From the NCBI GenBank assembly GCA_963681505.1, contig OY811977.1:5808961-5872960 (forward strand): DNA of 64,000 bases, in the 5' to 3' direction. The DNA is from Eunapius fragilis. Its lineage: Eukaryota > Porifera > Demospongiae > Spongillida > Spongillidae. This document shows positions 13,066-23,599 of the stretch, piece by piece (within the stretch, counting starts at the first letter, position 1; every line of letters starts with the position of its first letter). The notes below the pieces were generated by a model. The model was not told the origin of the DNA and did not search any database. It was given only the letters and a program-made list of their open reading frames with translations. Made by a program: the position numbers and the translations under genes.

Positions 13066-13804
13066 TTATATAAAATTAATACCATTATTATAGTTCATGT
13101 ATGTGGGTTTCTTCTCACTTATGCCTTGTGTTACATTTGTTTCACTTTGCTCTGCATCTGAATCTGGAGTGATGTAATTGTATACATGTACACATACAGT
13201 TGCATATCATTTACTGAACTGATTCACTACTTCCTTCTTTATCAACAATAAAATAATCTGAAACAAATTGAGAGTGACTGAATAATGTTAGCGGGGAAGT
13301 AGAATTCACCTGATACATGTATATCAGTCACTTCTTTCTCAACACCACATGTATCTGCAGCAATTTATTGAGTAACAAAGTGCATTAAGGTACCTTGGCC
13401 TTGTGTTATTATTCAATGTATATTATACTGCATAAAATCTGCTGACCTGATTCATCACTTCCTTCTTTATCAACAATACCAGTGGCTGTAAATGAAATAA
13501 TCTGAATCAAATTGAGAGTGACTGAATAATGTTAGCGGGAAAGTACAATTCATCTGATACATGTATATCAGTCACTTCTTTCTCAACATCACAAGTACCT
13601 ACAGCAATGTATGGAGTTAACAGGTGCATTAAGGTACCTTGGCCTTGTGTATTACTACATACTGTACCTGATTCATCACTATCAAAATTACCAGTGACTG
13701 TAAAAATCTGAATCAATGAATAATATTGCTAGCTTAAATTAAAAACAATTCACCTGATACACCCTGTACATCTGCAGACACTTCTTTCACAACATCACAA
13801 GTAT
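13066..13804 (-). CDS. Array of six mini-exons of two alternating types plus a candidate last exon
   Basis: A repeat of about 225 bp occurs three times. In each copy, on the minus strand, two short segments are bounded by splice sites. Type A: 13754-13804 (51 nt), 13554-13598 (45), 13310-13354 (45), encoding TCDVEKEVTDIHVS-like peptide. Type B: 13668-13697 (30), 13447-13485 (39), 13219-13257 (39), encoding ATGIVDKEGSDES-like peptide. All six lengths are multiples of three and all start and end in phase 1, ending TCAG before the donor. Introns are 52-92 bp. Two donors are weak: after the middle A exon the bases are AT, and after the last B exon there is no GT. A further segment, 13066-13163, starts after CTCCAG in the same phase and runs 31 codons to a stop. 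An integrase-domain gene lies upstream on the same strand; whether they share a transcript is unknown. Confidence 0.5.
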
Positions 13805-13903
13805 CTGCAGTAATATACGAAGTAACAAGTACATCAAGGTACCTTAGCCATACATAAAATACAGTATAGTTACAATTTTACAATTCTTTAGTCACAAGAA
13901 TCT

Positions 13904-14459
13904 ATCTCAGCCTAGCCTCGTTCCCTGGCCGTCAATTAAAGTTTTATGAAAAAAGACGGCCTGGTCTCCATTGCAACTCCGTTAGTGCGCATGCGCTGGC
14001 CATTACCAGAAAAAGTGGTAATCGTATATTTTGCTTGTAAACCTTTCCGTAAACTAACTCGTTACCGGTCTGCCTCGTTCAAAGTGCCAGGCTTTTTCAA
14101 TTAAAAACATATCGCGCACGTGCACAAAATACATAGCTACGCGTAGTATGGCAACGACATCAAAGTCTTGCAGGATTAGTGGCGATGTTGTGTCTCCTAC
14201 ACATTGTATAGCACATACTACGCGTAGCTATGTATTTTATGCACGTGCGCGATGTGTTTTTCATTGAAAAAGCCTGGCACTTAGAACGAGGCAGACCGGT
14301 AACGAGTTAGTTTACGGAAAGGTTTACAAGCAAAATATACGATTACCACTTTTCTGGTAATGGCCAGCGCATGCGCACTAACGGAGTTGCAATGGAGACC
14401 AGGCCGTCTTTTTTCTCAAACTTTAATTGACGGCCTGGGGACGAGGCTGATCTCAGCCT
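13904..14459. mobile_element. 536-bp foldback element with 10-bp target duplication
   Basis: The element proper is 13914-14449. Its arms are each over 200 bp and nearly perfect reverse complements (outer end AGCCTCGTTCCC / GGGGACGAGGCT, inner part with GCGCATGCGC and CTACGCGTAG), around a loop of about 70 bp. It is flanked by direct copies of ATCTCAGCCT at 13904-13913 and 14450-14459. Long terminal inverted repeats with a 9-10 bp duplication fit a Mutator-like (MULE) non-autonomous element. No open frame of note inside. Confidence 0.88.
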
Positions 14460-14571
14460 CACAAATAATACATCTATGTGTACAAAATATTAGAGACCAC
14501 AAAAACAAAATGTGCCTTGTAAAAGTCTACAAGTTTTTTTGTATAAACACAAGCTACACATGTGTACTGCA

Positions 14572-15809
14572 CCTAAGATATCAGACACTGCTTCTTCCCC
14601 TTGGTTGTACCAGGAAATGGTGATAAATGAGGAGGTTGACCAAACACCAGCTGGTAAGGAGTTGTCTTTGTTGTTGCATGCATGCAAGTGTTCATTTTAT
14701 CTGCAATTATAAATATCACTTACTGATGTAGTAGATAATTATCCTTACATTGAATTTCATGTAGCCAGTCTGTCCAGGACTTAATTCCCTTGCTTTCATG
14801 AAAATGACAAGCTATCATTTCTTCCACTTTCGCATTGCCTCTTTCTACCAGACCTTGGCTTTGAGGATGGCGTGGTCTGCCATTGACAATGGTAATTTCA
14901 CCAGGCCAGTTCTTTACCAATTCGGCTATCAAAGTGCTTGCAAATTCTCGCCCATTGTCAGATTGCAATATTTTGGGTAAACCAAGATATGCAAAAACTT
15001 TTGTTGCAAGGTTCCAGGCCACCTCTTTGCTACTCTTCCTCTGACAGGCAAATAGTACATGGAATTTAGACCAATGGTCCATGTAGTGTCCTATTCAATT
15101 ATATGGTCCATCAGGTCGGTGGCGCATGTCTATTAGGTCAACCTAGCTTGTTAAACACCACTGTCAACTTTGTTTTGTTGTGCATAAAGTGTAACTCACC
15201 TGACCTCTACTCATAAATCCTGATGCAATGATGGGTTTCAGGGGTGCTTGATTGCACTGTACTTTTTGAGTACTGCAAAGGGGGCACAGGCTCACAAACT
15301 TCTGTACAGCTGACAGTGGAAGACACTCATAGCATGCCGAAATCTGTAATAGTAAAAACCATACTCTATTATACAGTATAATATTCATGAATCAAATTCT
15401 ACCAGAATACCTCTGCAAGAGTTTTTTTTGTAGCCCACATGACCTCGCTCTTGGCAATGCACCCTGTGAAGTATCTCAATGAAGTCTTCAACATAAGCCA
15501 CTCTTCTAACGTGGCTAAGCATGGTGGTGTCACTATAATCCTGTATGGTTTAAAACAGAAAAAACAAGTACAAGTAAAAAATATTTATCACATTTTTCTA
15601 ATGCTCACCTTTTTTCTGGCAGGCAAGCAAAGCACATCCGACAGACCAAGCGCAGGATAGGACATTAGGGAAAATTTGCGTGACTTTACCCTGCCAGGTT
15701 TCTTCCCTGACAAGAATGAATCCACCAAAAACGTCTTGAAGGTGTCCTTTTGATCATCCATATCGCATATATAACCGATCCGCTCTAAATAACGCCTAGC
15801 AACTGACAA
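14572..15809 (-). CDS. Integrase-core gene, KRBA2/GIN-like, intron-containing
   Basis: Minus-strand blocks in order: an N-terminal block at 15612-15809 ending at a GTGAGC donor; a second exon-like block about 15420-15530; a block at 15205-15358 with a CPLC zinc-binding pair (SLCPLCSTQKVQC) bounded by AG and GTGAGT; and the integrase catalytic core at 14735-15145 with MDHWSKFHVLF, QSDNGREF and QSQGLVERGN, that is the D, D, E catalytic set with about 37 residues between the last two. A small block near 14615-14653 reads LVFGQPP, normally found just after the core. This is the arrangement of KRBA2- and SCAND3-like host proteins taken from an LTR-type or Ginger-type integrase. No long terminal repeats, gag or reverse transcriptase flank it, and it is spliced, so it may be a domesticated gene; an old element copy is the alternative. 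Confidence 0.62.
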
Positions 15810-15974
15810 TTGGTTGATGAGGCAGCTGTACGCAACGTATGGTGTTGAAAAAGCCCAAACAGCTTGGAGACCAAGATACTGTTATCTATGGAACGGTACG
15901 ATACAAGTTGTAATAGCTTCAGTCCTTTAATTCGAAATGCAACTGATTACGTCAATACGTTGGTGCAAATCTCG

Positions 15975-16045
15975 AGATTGCGCAAACAAACCATGGATCC
16001 AGGGTTTGCGCAGGGCAATCCCTGGATTGCGCAAATCCATGCTTC
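15975..16045. repeat. Short nested palindrome with TTGCGCAA steps
   Basis: CATGGATCCAGGG at 15992-16004 pairs with CCCTGGAT...CCATG downstream; GATTGCGCAAA occurs on both sides. Function unknown. Confidence 0.5.
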
Positions 16046-16093
16046 GCGCATAACATATACATTTTGTAATTCACTACGATTTGAATCCGTCAT

Positions 16094-16627
16094 TTTAAAG
16101 ATTCAGTTCTATGTCTGCTTTCCGTGATCGCATCGAAACTTCAAAGTTGTTTAGAACTACAACAAAGATTACTTAGTAGTACTTATTAAGATTCCTACCT
16201 GCCCTTTTCCCACACACCACACACCATTAAGATTCCTACCTGTACTGTGTCCTTGGCTTTATTTTTCCACAGACCGCACGCAAACGCACTGTGCACTGTA
16301 CAATCCACTGTTAAGTTCGCAAACGCACATACCCCCACCACTCACACCAACCCACACACTGTTTAGTCCACACACTCACTATTCAATCCACACAAATCAC
16401 ACACATGCACCATCCACACATTACACATAACAATTCAGTCCATACACATATGCATCATCCACACACTACACACACACTGTTCAGTCCTCATCGCACACAC
16501 ATTCACCGATCTGCATGCACACTACGCACTGAGCAGTTCACACCACACACACTTTCTAGTCCACACACACAACATCACACATTGTTCAATTCCCCTCCCA
16601 CACACAATTTTTAGTCCAAAATACACG

Positions 16628-16670
<43 letters not shown>

Positions 16671-17210
16671 CACCACACTGTTCAGTTCTCATCAGACACA
16701 CAAATGCACCCATTTATACACAACGCACACACTGTTCAGTTCAGACATTATTTAGGCATGGTATGTACAGTAGGTGTAAGCATGGTAATGGTCTCTATAT
16801 GTGATGCTATGATAAAACCATTTCGCTCTAACCTTATGGCTAATTCTCCAGAACAGCTATTGATAACATGAAAGTATTGTTGCTGGTAATATTCTTCAGG
16901 ATCCAGAGACATATGGTTTTGATCTCCAGCATCAAGCCACGTTGTCCCCTATGACATCTAGGCAGAGCAGAACAGAACAGATTGTGGTGTGTGTGCTGGT
17001 GTGTGTGTGGGCATGTGTGTAATGAAAGTGAACTTAACTGTGTGTGGATTGTACAGTGTGTGTGTGTGAGTGTGTGTTGTGTGTGTGTGTGTGTGTGTGT
17101 GTGTATTGTACAGTGCCTGTGTGTGCTATATGCCAAGGACGGGTAGGGCTTTATAGAACTTTGAAGTTTCAATGCAATCACGGAAAGCAGACATAGAACT
17201 GAATCTTTAA
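16094..17210. repeat. Giant inverted repeat with CA arm and GT arm
   Basis: The outer ends pair closely: 16094-16150 (AAGATTCAGTTCTATGTCTG..) and 17155-17210 (..CAGACATAGAACTGAATCTT). Inside, the left arm is CA-rich tandem sequence (16200-16740, including a pure CA tract at 16635-16668) and the right arm GT-rich (16980-17110). The word CTGTTCAGT recurs many times in the left arm at spacings of about 40-60 bp. Probably a foldback element; no coding signal. Confidence 0.8.
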
Positions 17211-18981
17211 ACACTGCATACTAATTTTCCGTATTTACTATTAATCAATTGGGTGCAATTGTATATGTAAATATTGAATATGTGACATTTCCGCTATCGT
17301 ACATGAAAGCTTTATACTTCATACGGTTGTGATATCACATGTACAATACTTACTACACACCCAAAACCTATTCAGTAGAAATGGAAAATAGGGCACTCGA
17401 TTTGTGAGAAATGGAGTGCCCTATTCTCAATGTATAGTGACATGCATCAATAAGTTTTTGCTGTGAACACACTTGATTAATAGTAAATGCATTGTAGATC
17501 CAAATATTGTATACTAACTTTGGATGCGAACTCGAACGCTGATATCGCGGTCCTCAATTAGTATACTGGTAATCTCTCCTGTCTAGGCCCCCTAGACCAA
17601 ATACATGTTATACGTACCGTACAATAGAATGTCATGTTCATTAACATGAATGTGAACTCGCCCGTATATGAGCACAGCTTGGTTTAGGTCCTAAGCCATA
17701 TTATTTAGGACTTACGCCAATTATTTAGGACATAAACACTCGTCATGTTGGGTAAATTTTTAATAATCGTGGCTCGAATATTTCCGGATGTTATTGAACA
17801 GTGTTATAACATTTCCGCTATAGTAAATGCATGAAAGCTTAACCGATATACGCACATCTGCGACAAAAATGTGTTTACCGTTACCAATGAATTCTTCACA
17901 CCCCTTTGAAAAGTTATACCAATTTGAGGTTACTCATGTTCACGGCTTCAGATTATGTTGTTTAAACCCATTCCAGCTATACCTAAGATTCCTCTGCTGC
18001 CTCATTTAGCAATTTTTGGACAACTTTACTTTAGCTAAACAAAAATATTTCGGACGTTAATCGGTTAAATTTGTATTACTACAGTGTTGATGTCGCATTA
18101 ACCTGACCACATTTCCACCACATTTGATCAACAGTAAGTACAATGTAAGTACAAATCATTACACTGTGTGAGCTACTACAGGTATCAGCTATTGTTGTGA
18201 AATTTGATATACAAGTTTGTCGCGCGATTAAATCATAGGATAAGCTAAGCATCCATCTTAATCCGGAGCATAAACTCCCCGGAGTAACGCGTGCGATGGC
18301 AGTGGTGTAGTATCGAGAGGCGATTATGAAACCAGTAAAACAGCTCTTATTTAACTGGTTTCCTTGGTTATAGGATCTCCCTTCTGCATGGGTGCGGCCA
18401 AAATTCCGTTAGGGAATTAATCACTTATGAAATCTAATCACTTCTGTGGTCGATCTCATATAAATTCAGATCCTAGCATGAATGTTACAAGAGCCAGAAG
18501 AAAGTATACGATCGGAATAGAAAGCCGGTTTGAGCTATTGGAATAAGTCAGAACTGGGCATACAAGGTAACTGCTCTTTTTAGTGTAGTGTATGATGCAA
18601 TATATGCATGCGTGCTCTGCCCGCCTTGTATGCATGCATGGGTTTGATTTAGCGTGTCAATGCGCTCTTTAGCTTGCTGGCCGACATAAGCATTTGCCGC
18701 GGCTAATAATGGAGAAAGGATCACAACCGAATACAGTAAAAAAATGAGGTGGATCTTACCAGGACCTTTGATCACACTGATTTCCCGAGCTTGGCAGTAG
18801 TACATTTGACATGATCTTTTATTTTTTAAACGTAAGCTACCAGATCTTTTTTCCTTTGAAGAGGTCATAGAATGTTTTTTTTCTTTTTCTAAAGGTTGGT
18901 AGGTCAGTTAGTTAATTGAGTCTCTCATCACACTATTCCGTTATGTCAAAACTTAAAAAGGATAAGACGCCGTCTTAGGGG
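17211..18981. other. No recognised gene; small hairpin and dispersed repeat words
   Basis: A perfect 12-bp stem lies at 17387-17425 (AATAGGGCACTC/GAGTGCCCTATT). ACATTTCCGCTAT followed by ATGAAAGCTT occurs at about 17284 and 17811. TATTTAGGAC is repeated at about 17700 and 17720. An unassigned 106-codon minus-strand frame at 18548-18868 has one hydrophobic segment but no known motif. Confidence 0.4.
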
Positions 18982-19208
18982 TAGTCTCGTCCCCAGACCC
19001 AGATTCCCCACAGCTGCGGGTGGATTACATCACCGCTATGTGGAAAGTGGGTCTGGGAAATAAGAACGACGCACTTGTTCCAAGCGTCCCTCAATGTTTA
19101 TGTCCAAAAACAGTACGGCAATCTAAATTTTGAACTAATCTTGCACAATTAGAAAGCAATAAGCGCTATCATTTCCGCATGATACGCGTATGGCAGCACT
19201 GAATATAG

Positions 19209-19366
19209 CAGGGGCGGATACAGGATTTTTCAAAAGGGGGAGTTTAGACCCGCGATACGAAAAGTGGGTGGGGGGGCTGCTTAGCAGAAGAGGGGGAGGT
19301 ACCTTATATGAAAGGGGGGAAGCAACCCCAAACACCCCCCCCCCCTCCCCCCCGTATCCGCTTCTG
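19209..19366. mobile_element. 158-bp non-autonomous element with CAGGGGCGGATAC ends
   Basis: Left end CAGGGGCGGATACAGG and right end CCGTATCCGCTTCTG are imperfect inverted repeats. Ends of the CAG(G/T)GGCGGAT type followed by G/C runs are common in small hAT-like elements; the family call is inference. No clear target duplication is left. It abuts the Walker A codons of the RecQ-like fragment. Confidence 0.6.
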
Positions 19367-19497
19367 ATTTGCCGTATCCAGTTGGCAACTGAACTGACGA
19401 AAACATCTTTTCCTAGCATGAAGGTCTTAATTGTCTCCATTTGTTGCGTACGTGGGTTAGCAAATCCTAGCCTTTGAACTGCGCGCAAAACCACCTC
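19367..19497 (-). pseudogene. RecQ-like DNA helicase fragment with Walker A motif
   Basis: The minus strand reads AVQRLGFANPRTQQMETI, then FMLGKDVFVS, matching the N-terminal part of RecQ helicases just before the ATP-binding loop. After a 4-base insertion (TCAG), a second frame continues LPTGYGKS, the Walker A motif, ending at 19367 where the 158-bp element begins. RecQ helicases unwind DNA using ATP; this piece alone cannot. It sits inside the MULE-like element, so it may be a captured host fragment, or the elements may simply have piled into an old helicase gene. Confidence 0.66.
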
Positions 19498-19507
19498 CTG
19501 AATATGC

Positions 19508-20467
19508 GTTTCTCAGGGGCGGATGCAGGATTTTGGCGAGGGGGGGGGGGGGGGGGTCCGACATGAATAATTGATGACGAGGAGGGGCGCGCGCGAAGCG
19601 CGGGAAAAATATTGTGCTGCGCATTCCAATTTTTCCACAGATTGTAAGGGGGCCGGGGATTGGAAACTAAGGCAATCAACACCAATAAATGAGTGACACT
19701 CCGTTACATTTCTGCCGGCTATTGTAGTCTTATGGATTTAAATGGCTGTGTTGTTACATGCATGCGGTTTCCATTGCTATTTGAACCACTTAAATTTACC
19801 ATCACACTCCGGCAGATGACCTACTTCAAGCAGTGAACAGTATAATTCAGCATAACATAAGCGCGCGAAAAAATTTTTGCACACATTCCACAGATTGTGC
19901 ATGCAGGGGGGTTAGAAACGGAAGCAATCATAACCAATAAATGCGTGCCACTCCGTTACGTTCTGGTTTCCAGGCTATTGTGGTTTTGCGGATTTAAACG
20001 GCTAGTGTGTTTCGTCGCAGATTTGCACTGTACGCGGCCGGCTTAGTTTCTTTGTTAAATTTTATAATTTAAATTTTAAATTTGCAATGGTCTTGCAGCA
20101 AGGTGCATTCAATCTTGATGGGTACTAATAATAGAGCACGAATCAAAATAACTGCGGAAAGAATCGCTCTATATTACGACGGTGGGTTCATTTTGGAATA
20201 CATTTACCTTACGTATAAATACCAGCCTACTACGTATCTCGCAATTTACAGAACTAAAATATAGTACTAACCAACGAATAAGCAATAAGAATAAGCTATT
20301 TAGCAACTTCACGAAGTGCACTCCGTATAGAAATGTATATCTCACGTGCGACACGTCATATGCTAATTATATTCATATTCAGGTTCGAGGGGGGGGGGGG
20401 GGGGGGGGGGGTCCAGACACCCTGGACCCCCCCCCCCCCCCCCCCCTTGGATCCGCCACTGGTTTCT
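19508..20467. mobile_element. 948-bp element with CAGGGGCGGAT ends and 6-bp direct flank GTTTCT
   Basis: The element is 19514-20461, left end CAGGGGCGGATGCAGG, right end TTGGATCCGCCACTG. GTTTCT directly abuts both ends (19508-19513, 20462-20467). Both ends are lined with homopolymer G or C. Inside, about 150 bp is repeated directly (19590-19750 and 19859-20010), sharing GCGCGCGAA and ACTCCGTTAC words. No open frame with known motifs. hAT-like by its ends, though hAT duplications are usually 8 bp. Confidence 0.68.
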
Positions 20468-20493
20468 TGCTCGCACGTTCCCACTTCGATGTC

Positions 20494-21225
20494 TACCGTA
20501 CTGACAAGACGTTTTGGCGGCGACTATTTGGCGGAAGGCTCCGCCAACTGTGCCGCCATGAACTTAATATTAAATTTTTTCCGCCAACATGTTATCAGCG
20601 GATCCACGGCGTCGCGGAAGGGGGCGGGGGGAGGGACATTACGCACATAATTGTATAAGTATCCGTAGACCTATGGCTCTTAATCTTGCCCTGCTAAATG
20701 ATTACCGTACATGTAAATGTACAATGCACCGGCATACGGCGCCTGCAGTGTTTATACCGGTACTACTATATACCCGGTAGCGGGTCGGCCATACGAAATA
20801 ATTCCTTTCTCCCCGCTATACAACTGATACTGTTCAATTCATGGAAGGCTGACCCGACGGCTGAGCCGTGCACCCAGTCGATTCAATGACGGTGCATCTG
20901 AATCAGAATCCGATTCAGATCTTTCTGATGCTGAGGTTGACGACAAACTTCACTCCAATGGGGATGCTTCAGAGGATGAGGAGGAGGATGCAGCCTGGCT
21001 GCCGCTTTTGCGGAGGCAGCAGGTGCTCTTCGGCCTATTCAGTCTAAATAGAAGTTTGATCAACAGCTACGCTAACATTCATCATTTCATTTCCGCCAAA
21101 TATAAATCGCCATAAATTTAAAGATTCTGAGTCTTCCGCCTATTACAAATCGCCAGTTAGTTAAAATAAATAGTTTTGGCTCCGCCAAATAGTTCTCTCC
21201 GCCATGACGTCTTGTCAGTACGGTA
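20494..21225. mobile_element. 728-bp element with CCGTACTGACAAGACG terminal inverted repeats and TA flanks
   Basis: The element is 20496-21223. Left end CCGTACTGACAAGACG, right end CGTCTTGTCAGTACGG, followed inward on both sides by GGCGG/CCGCC words. TA flanks both ends (20494-20495 and 21224-21225), as in Tc1/mariner-type insertions. It contains the acidic open frame listed next. Confidence 0.75.
20828..21115 (+). CDS. Acidic open frame inside the TA-flanked element
   Basis: An open stretch of 95 codons without its own ATG at the start. Its centre is very acidic (ASESESDSDLSDAEVDD, then DASEDEEEDAAWLP). Ser/Asp/Glu-rich tracts ending in a WLP-like motif resemble the N-terminal part of PiggyBac-type transposases, but no catalytic region follows. 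Likely a remnant N-terminal exon of an autonomous parent element. Confidence 0.35.
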   Translation, partial: YCSIHGRLTRRLSRAPSRFNDGASESESDSDLSDAEVDDKLHSNGDASEDEEEDAAWLPLLRRQQVLFGLFSLNRSLINSYANIHHFISAKYKSP

Positions 21226-21447
21226 ATTGCGGCACACCTTCCACTTGAAATCAGGTAATCAGCAACTTGCACGCCTTATTAAGGTTACGTCAGCGTCGTT
21301 ACGTATGTACACATCCGTCTCAATGTTTTGGTACGCTCGGAACAAGTGTGTCGTTCTTATTTCCCAGACCCACTTTCCAAGTAGCGGTGATGTAATCCAC
21401 CCGCAGCTGTTGAAAATCTGGGTCTGGGGACGAGACTATGTTAAGGG

Positions 21448-22481
21448 TACACAGACAGCTCCATTCTTTGATCGACTTCTCCCCCGCCCCCCTCCCGCTA
21501 GTGTTTTGTGTTACTTTTTGGTCAAAATCAATTGGCATGTAGCCCTTCGCAAAACAACGTTACGCAAATTACACGAGTATAGGCCGGTCGAGTTCCCCTG
21601 CCAGCTTATGTTGTGCACTAGAGTACTAAAGGCCTAGTTACTTTTACTCTGATTATCGCCTACTATTGTATACCTGAAGCGGTACCAATGCACGCATATG
21701 GCATCTCTTTTATACTACCACCAACGATGCGATGTACAAACGGACAAAGCATCGCAATGTAACACAAATTATAGAAGTCAAAACAACCCTGCATGGGTTA
21801 GCGGCGGTGGGTGCAAATCATATATATTCATATTCAATTCTACCCCCCCCCCCCCCTCCCCTCCCCCCTTACCCGGGGGAATAAAGCGACCATTTATTTA
21901 CTTATGATGCATTTAGGGAAAATCATCCAGCAGCCTAGCGCCTAATTTTATACCGATTTCCACCCATCGATTCGATCGTGCAACGCAATCGTAACTATTT
22001 ACGTCACATCTTCTCTTATCATTAAATATCTGTTATCTCCTCCTGAGGGACAACTATTGTAGGCTTTAACTCTTTATATCTTCCAATTCGACATACACTA
22101 CACAGAAATACCACTTGCATGGTCGTACGCCAATCTCTGAGGATGACTAGCCCACCTAGCGGTTCAGGCTAGTAAGTATTGATTTACGTTAGCCTCTAGC
22201 ATTTATACATGTATATATTTAATAGTAATAATAGTATCTAGACCGGCGATTCATTGTTATTATTCACTTGTGCCTCATGATTATGTATTATGAATATTAT
22301 GTACTAGACAACTCAAAGGCCATTCTATAAAGACTGATTTTGACCTGCAGTGGTGCATGTGTGTTTCATAGTAGAATTCACCCATATACTGCACTGTGCC
22401 GGCCATATACAGACAGTCATCGTTAGTTGATTATAAGCGATTTTAGTAAATGAAAAAGAATTCAAATTAACTGTACGTTCC
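21448..22481. other. No gene seen
   Basis: Contains a C-rich run at 21842-21870 and otherwise no recognisable feature. Confidence 0.4.
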
Positions 22482-22817
22482 ATGTACAGTGAGGAAAAAA
22501 ATCAAGACAAAGTGATGTATACACTCACCCATTATATAATATGTGCTGACTGGTGCCTACTTTTCGTTGGTCAAGGTGCTGTTAATTGGTACCGCGTGGT
22601 CGCAGAGGAGCTAAAACTGCTCAAGGTTCAAAACATAGTTATTATAACTGCATGCAATTGTTCTGAGGGATGGAAGCCATCTTTCAGATTAGAAGGCATA
22701 GGTTTAAAAGCGTACAATGATTGTTTGATGTATCAGGTCTATGTTTCTCTCATGAACATATCTATAAGACAAAATATTAAGATGATGGAACATTATGATG
22801 AGAAGCAAACTCATTGA
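22482..22817 (+). CDS. Unassigned 111-codon open frame
   Basis: Reads MYSEEKNQDKVMYTL..., with a hydrophobic stretch near IICADWCLLFVG. An AG before GTGCTGTT at about 22576 could be a splice acceptor. No family recognised; it may be an exon or chance. Confidence 0.2.
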   Translation: MYSEEKNQDKVMYTLTHYIICADWCLLFVGQGAVNWYRVVAEELKLLKVQNIVIITACNCSEGWKPSFRLEGIGLKAYNDCLMYQVYVSLMNISIRQNIKMMEHYDEKQTH

Positions 22818-23168
22818 CTTCATGCATATTAGAAAAAATGGTCCAATAATTCAATGAAGTGAAATATGAAAGTGAGTGCTATAAAAATATCTTAGGCACC
22901 TGCCCCGGACTTGTCTCTTGGCAAAAAAAATGTGGAGTTAATTCTGACCACATTCACCGCTCATTTCTTTATATTTCTACGTTTTATTACTTATTCCATG
23001 AGAGGAAAAGAACTCACAGGGCTGGCAGAGGTAAGATTTTATGCTCTTAGAGTAGTGAGCCTAACAATTTACTGTTCTTAAGTTTGTATCAAAGCATTCT
23101 GAGTATAAGTTTGTATCAAAACATATGTGATTTTCAATGTTAATTTGTTTGCGTGACAATGTTTCCAG

Positions 23169-23324
23169 GATGGCAGCTCAATTTGTTTGGAAAAATGAAA
23201 TGGTGATTGAACTTGATCTGCGAAATGAACTACATAATTTGCAGCCAGAGATAGTAGAAGTGAAGGAGGATGTCATTATGACTGTAAAGGATAATGACAC
23301 CAATACATCACGGAACATAAAACG
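23169..23324 (+). CDS. Candidate exon, unassigned
   Basis: Bounded by a good acceptor (TGTTTCCAG at 23160-23168) and a good donor (GTAAGA at 23325). The open frame begins MAAQFVWKNEMVIELDL with acidic content after it. The W-x(4)-I-x-L pattern resembles the start of MADF/Myb-like domains that accompany some DNA transposons, but the match is too short to call. Confidence 0.3.
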
Positions 23325-23599
23325 GTAAGAGTTCTGCATTTACAAGTATTATGAGATCATTTGTCTCTATACTGATATGATGCCTTAACGTTGAATGCAA
23401 CACCTACTGTTCACCTCATAGATAATTGCAAAGCCAAAGAGTGATTTTATTCTTTTATTTCTAACTAAATTTACAATTGAACTACCATTTGAAAAAGACG
23501 AAAGTCACCCCAAAAAAAAGTTTTAGATATATTCCAGGACACACGTATCTACATCACATAGGAAACTAGCCACATCTCTGAGCAGCTCTGGGGTACTTC

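Larger units (their letters stand above)
18973..21447. mobile_element. About 2.45-kb MULE-like element carrying nested elements
   Basis: The element is 18982-21438. Its terminal inverted repeats of about 115 bp start TAGTCTCGTCCCCAGACCC and are nearly identical at both ends (right end GGGGACGAGACTA). Flanking 9-mers TCTTAGGGG (18973-18981) and TGTTAAGGG (21439-21447) agree at 7 of 9 positions, as expected of an aged 9-bp target duplication. Contents: a 158-bp element, a RecQ helicase fragment, a 948-bp element and a 728-bp element, listed separately. The end sequence GTCTCGTCCCC is related to that of the foldback at 13914-14449, suggesting one superfamily. Confidence 0.78.

Noticed and set aside
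20182-20658. 158-codon frame with Gly and Pro runs
   Set aside because: It crosses the G and C homopolymers at the end of the 948-bp element; the runs are slippage products and the frame spans an element boundary.
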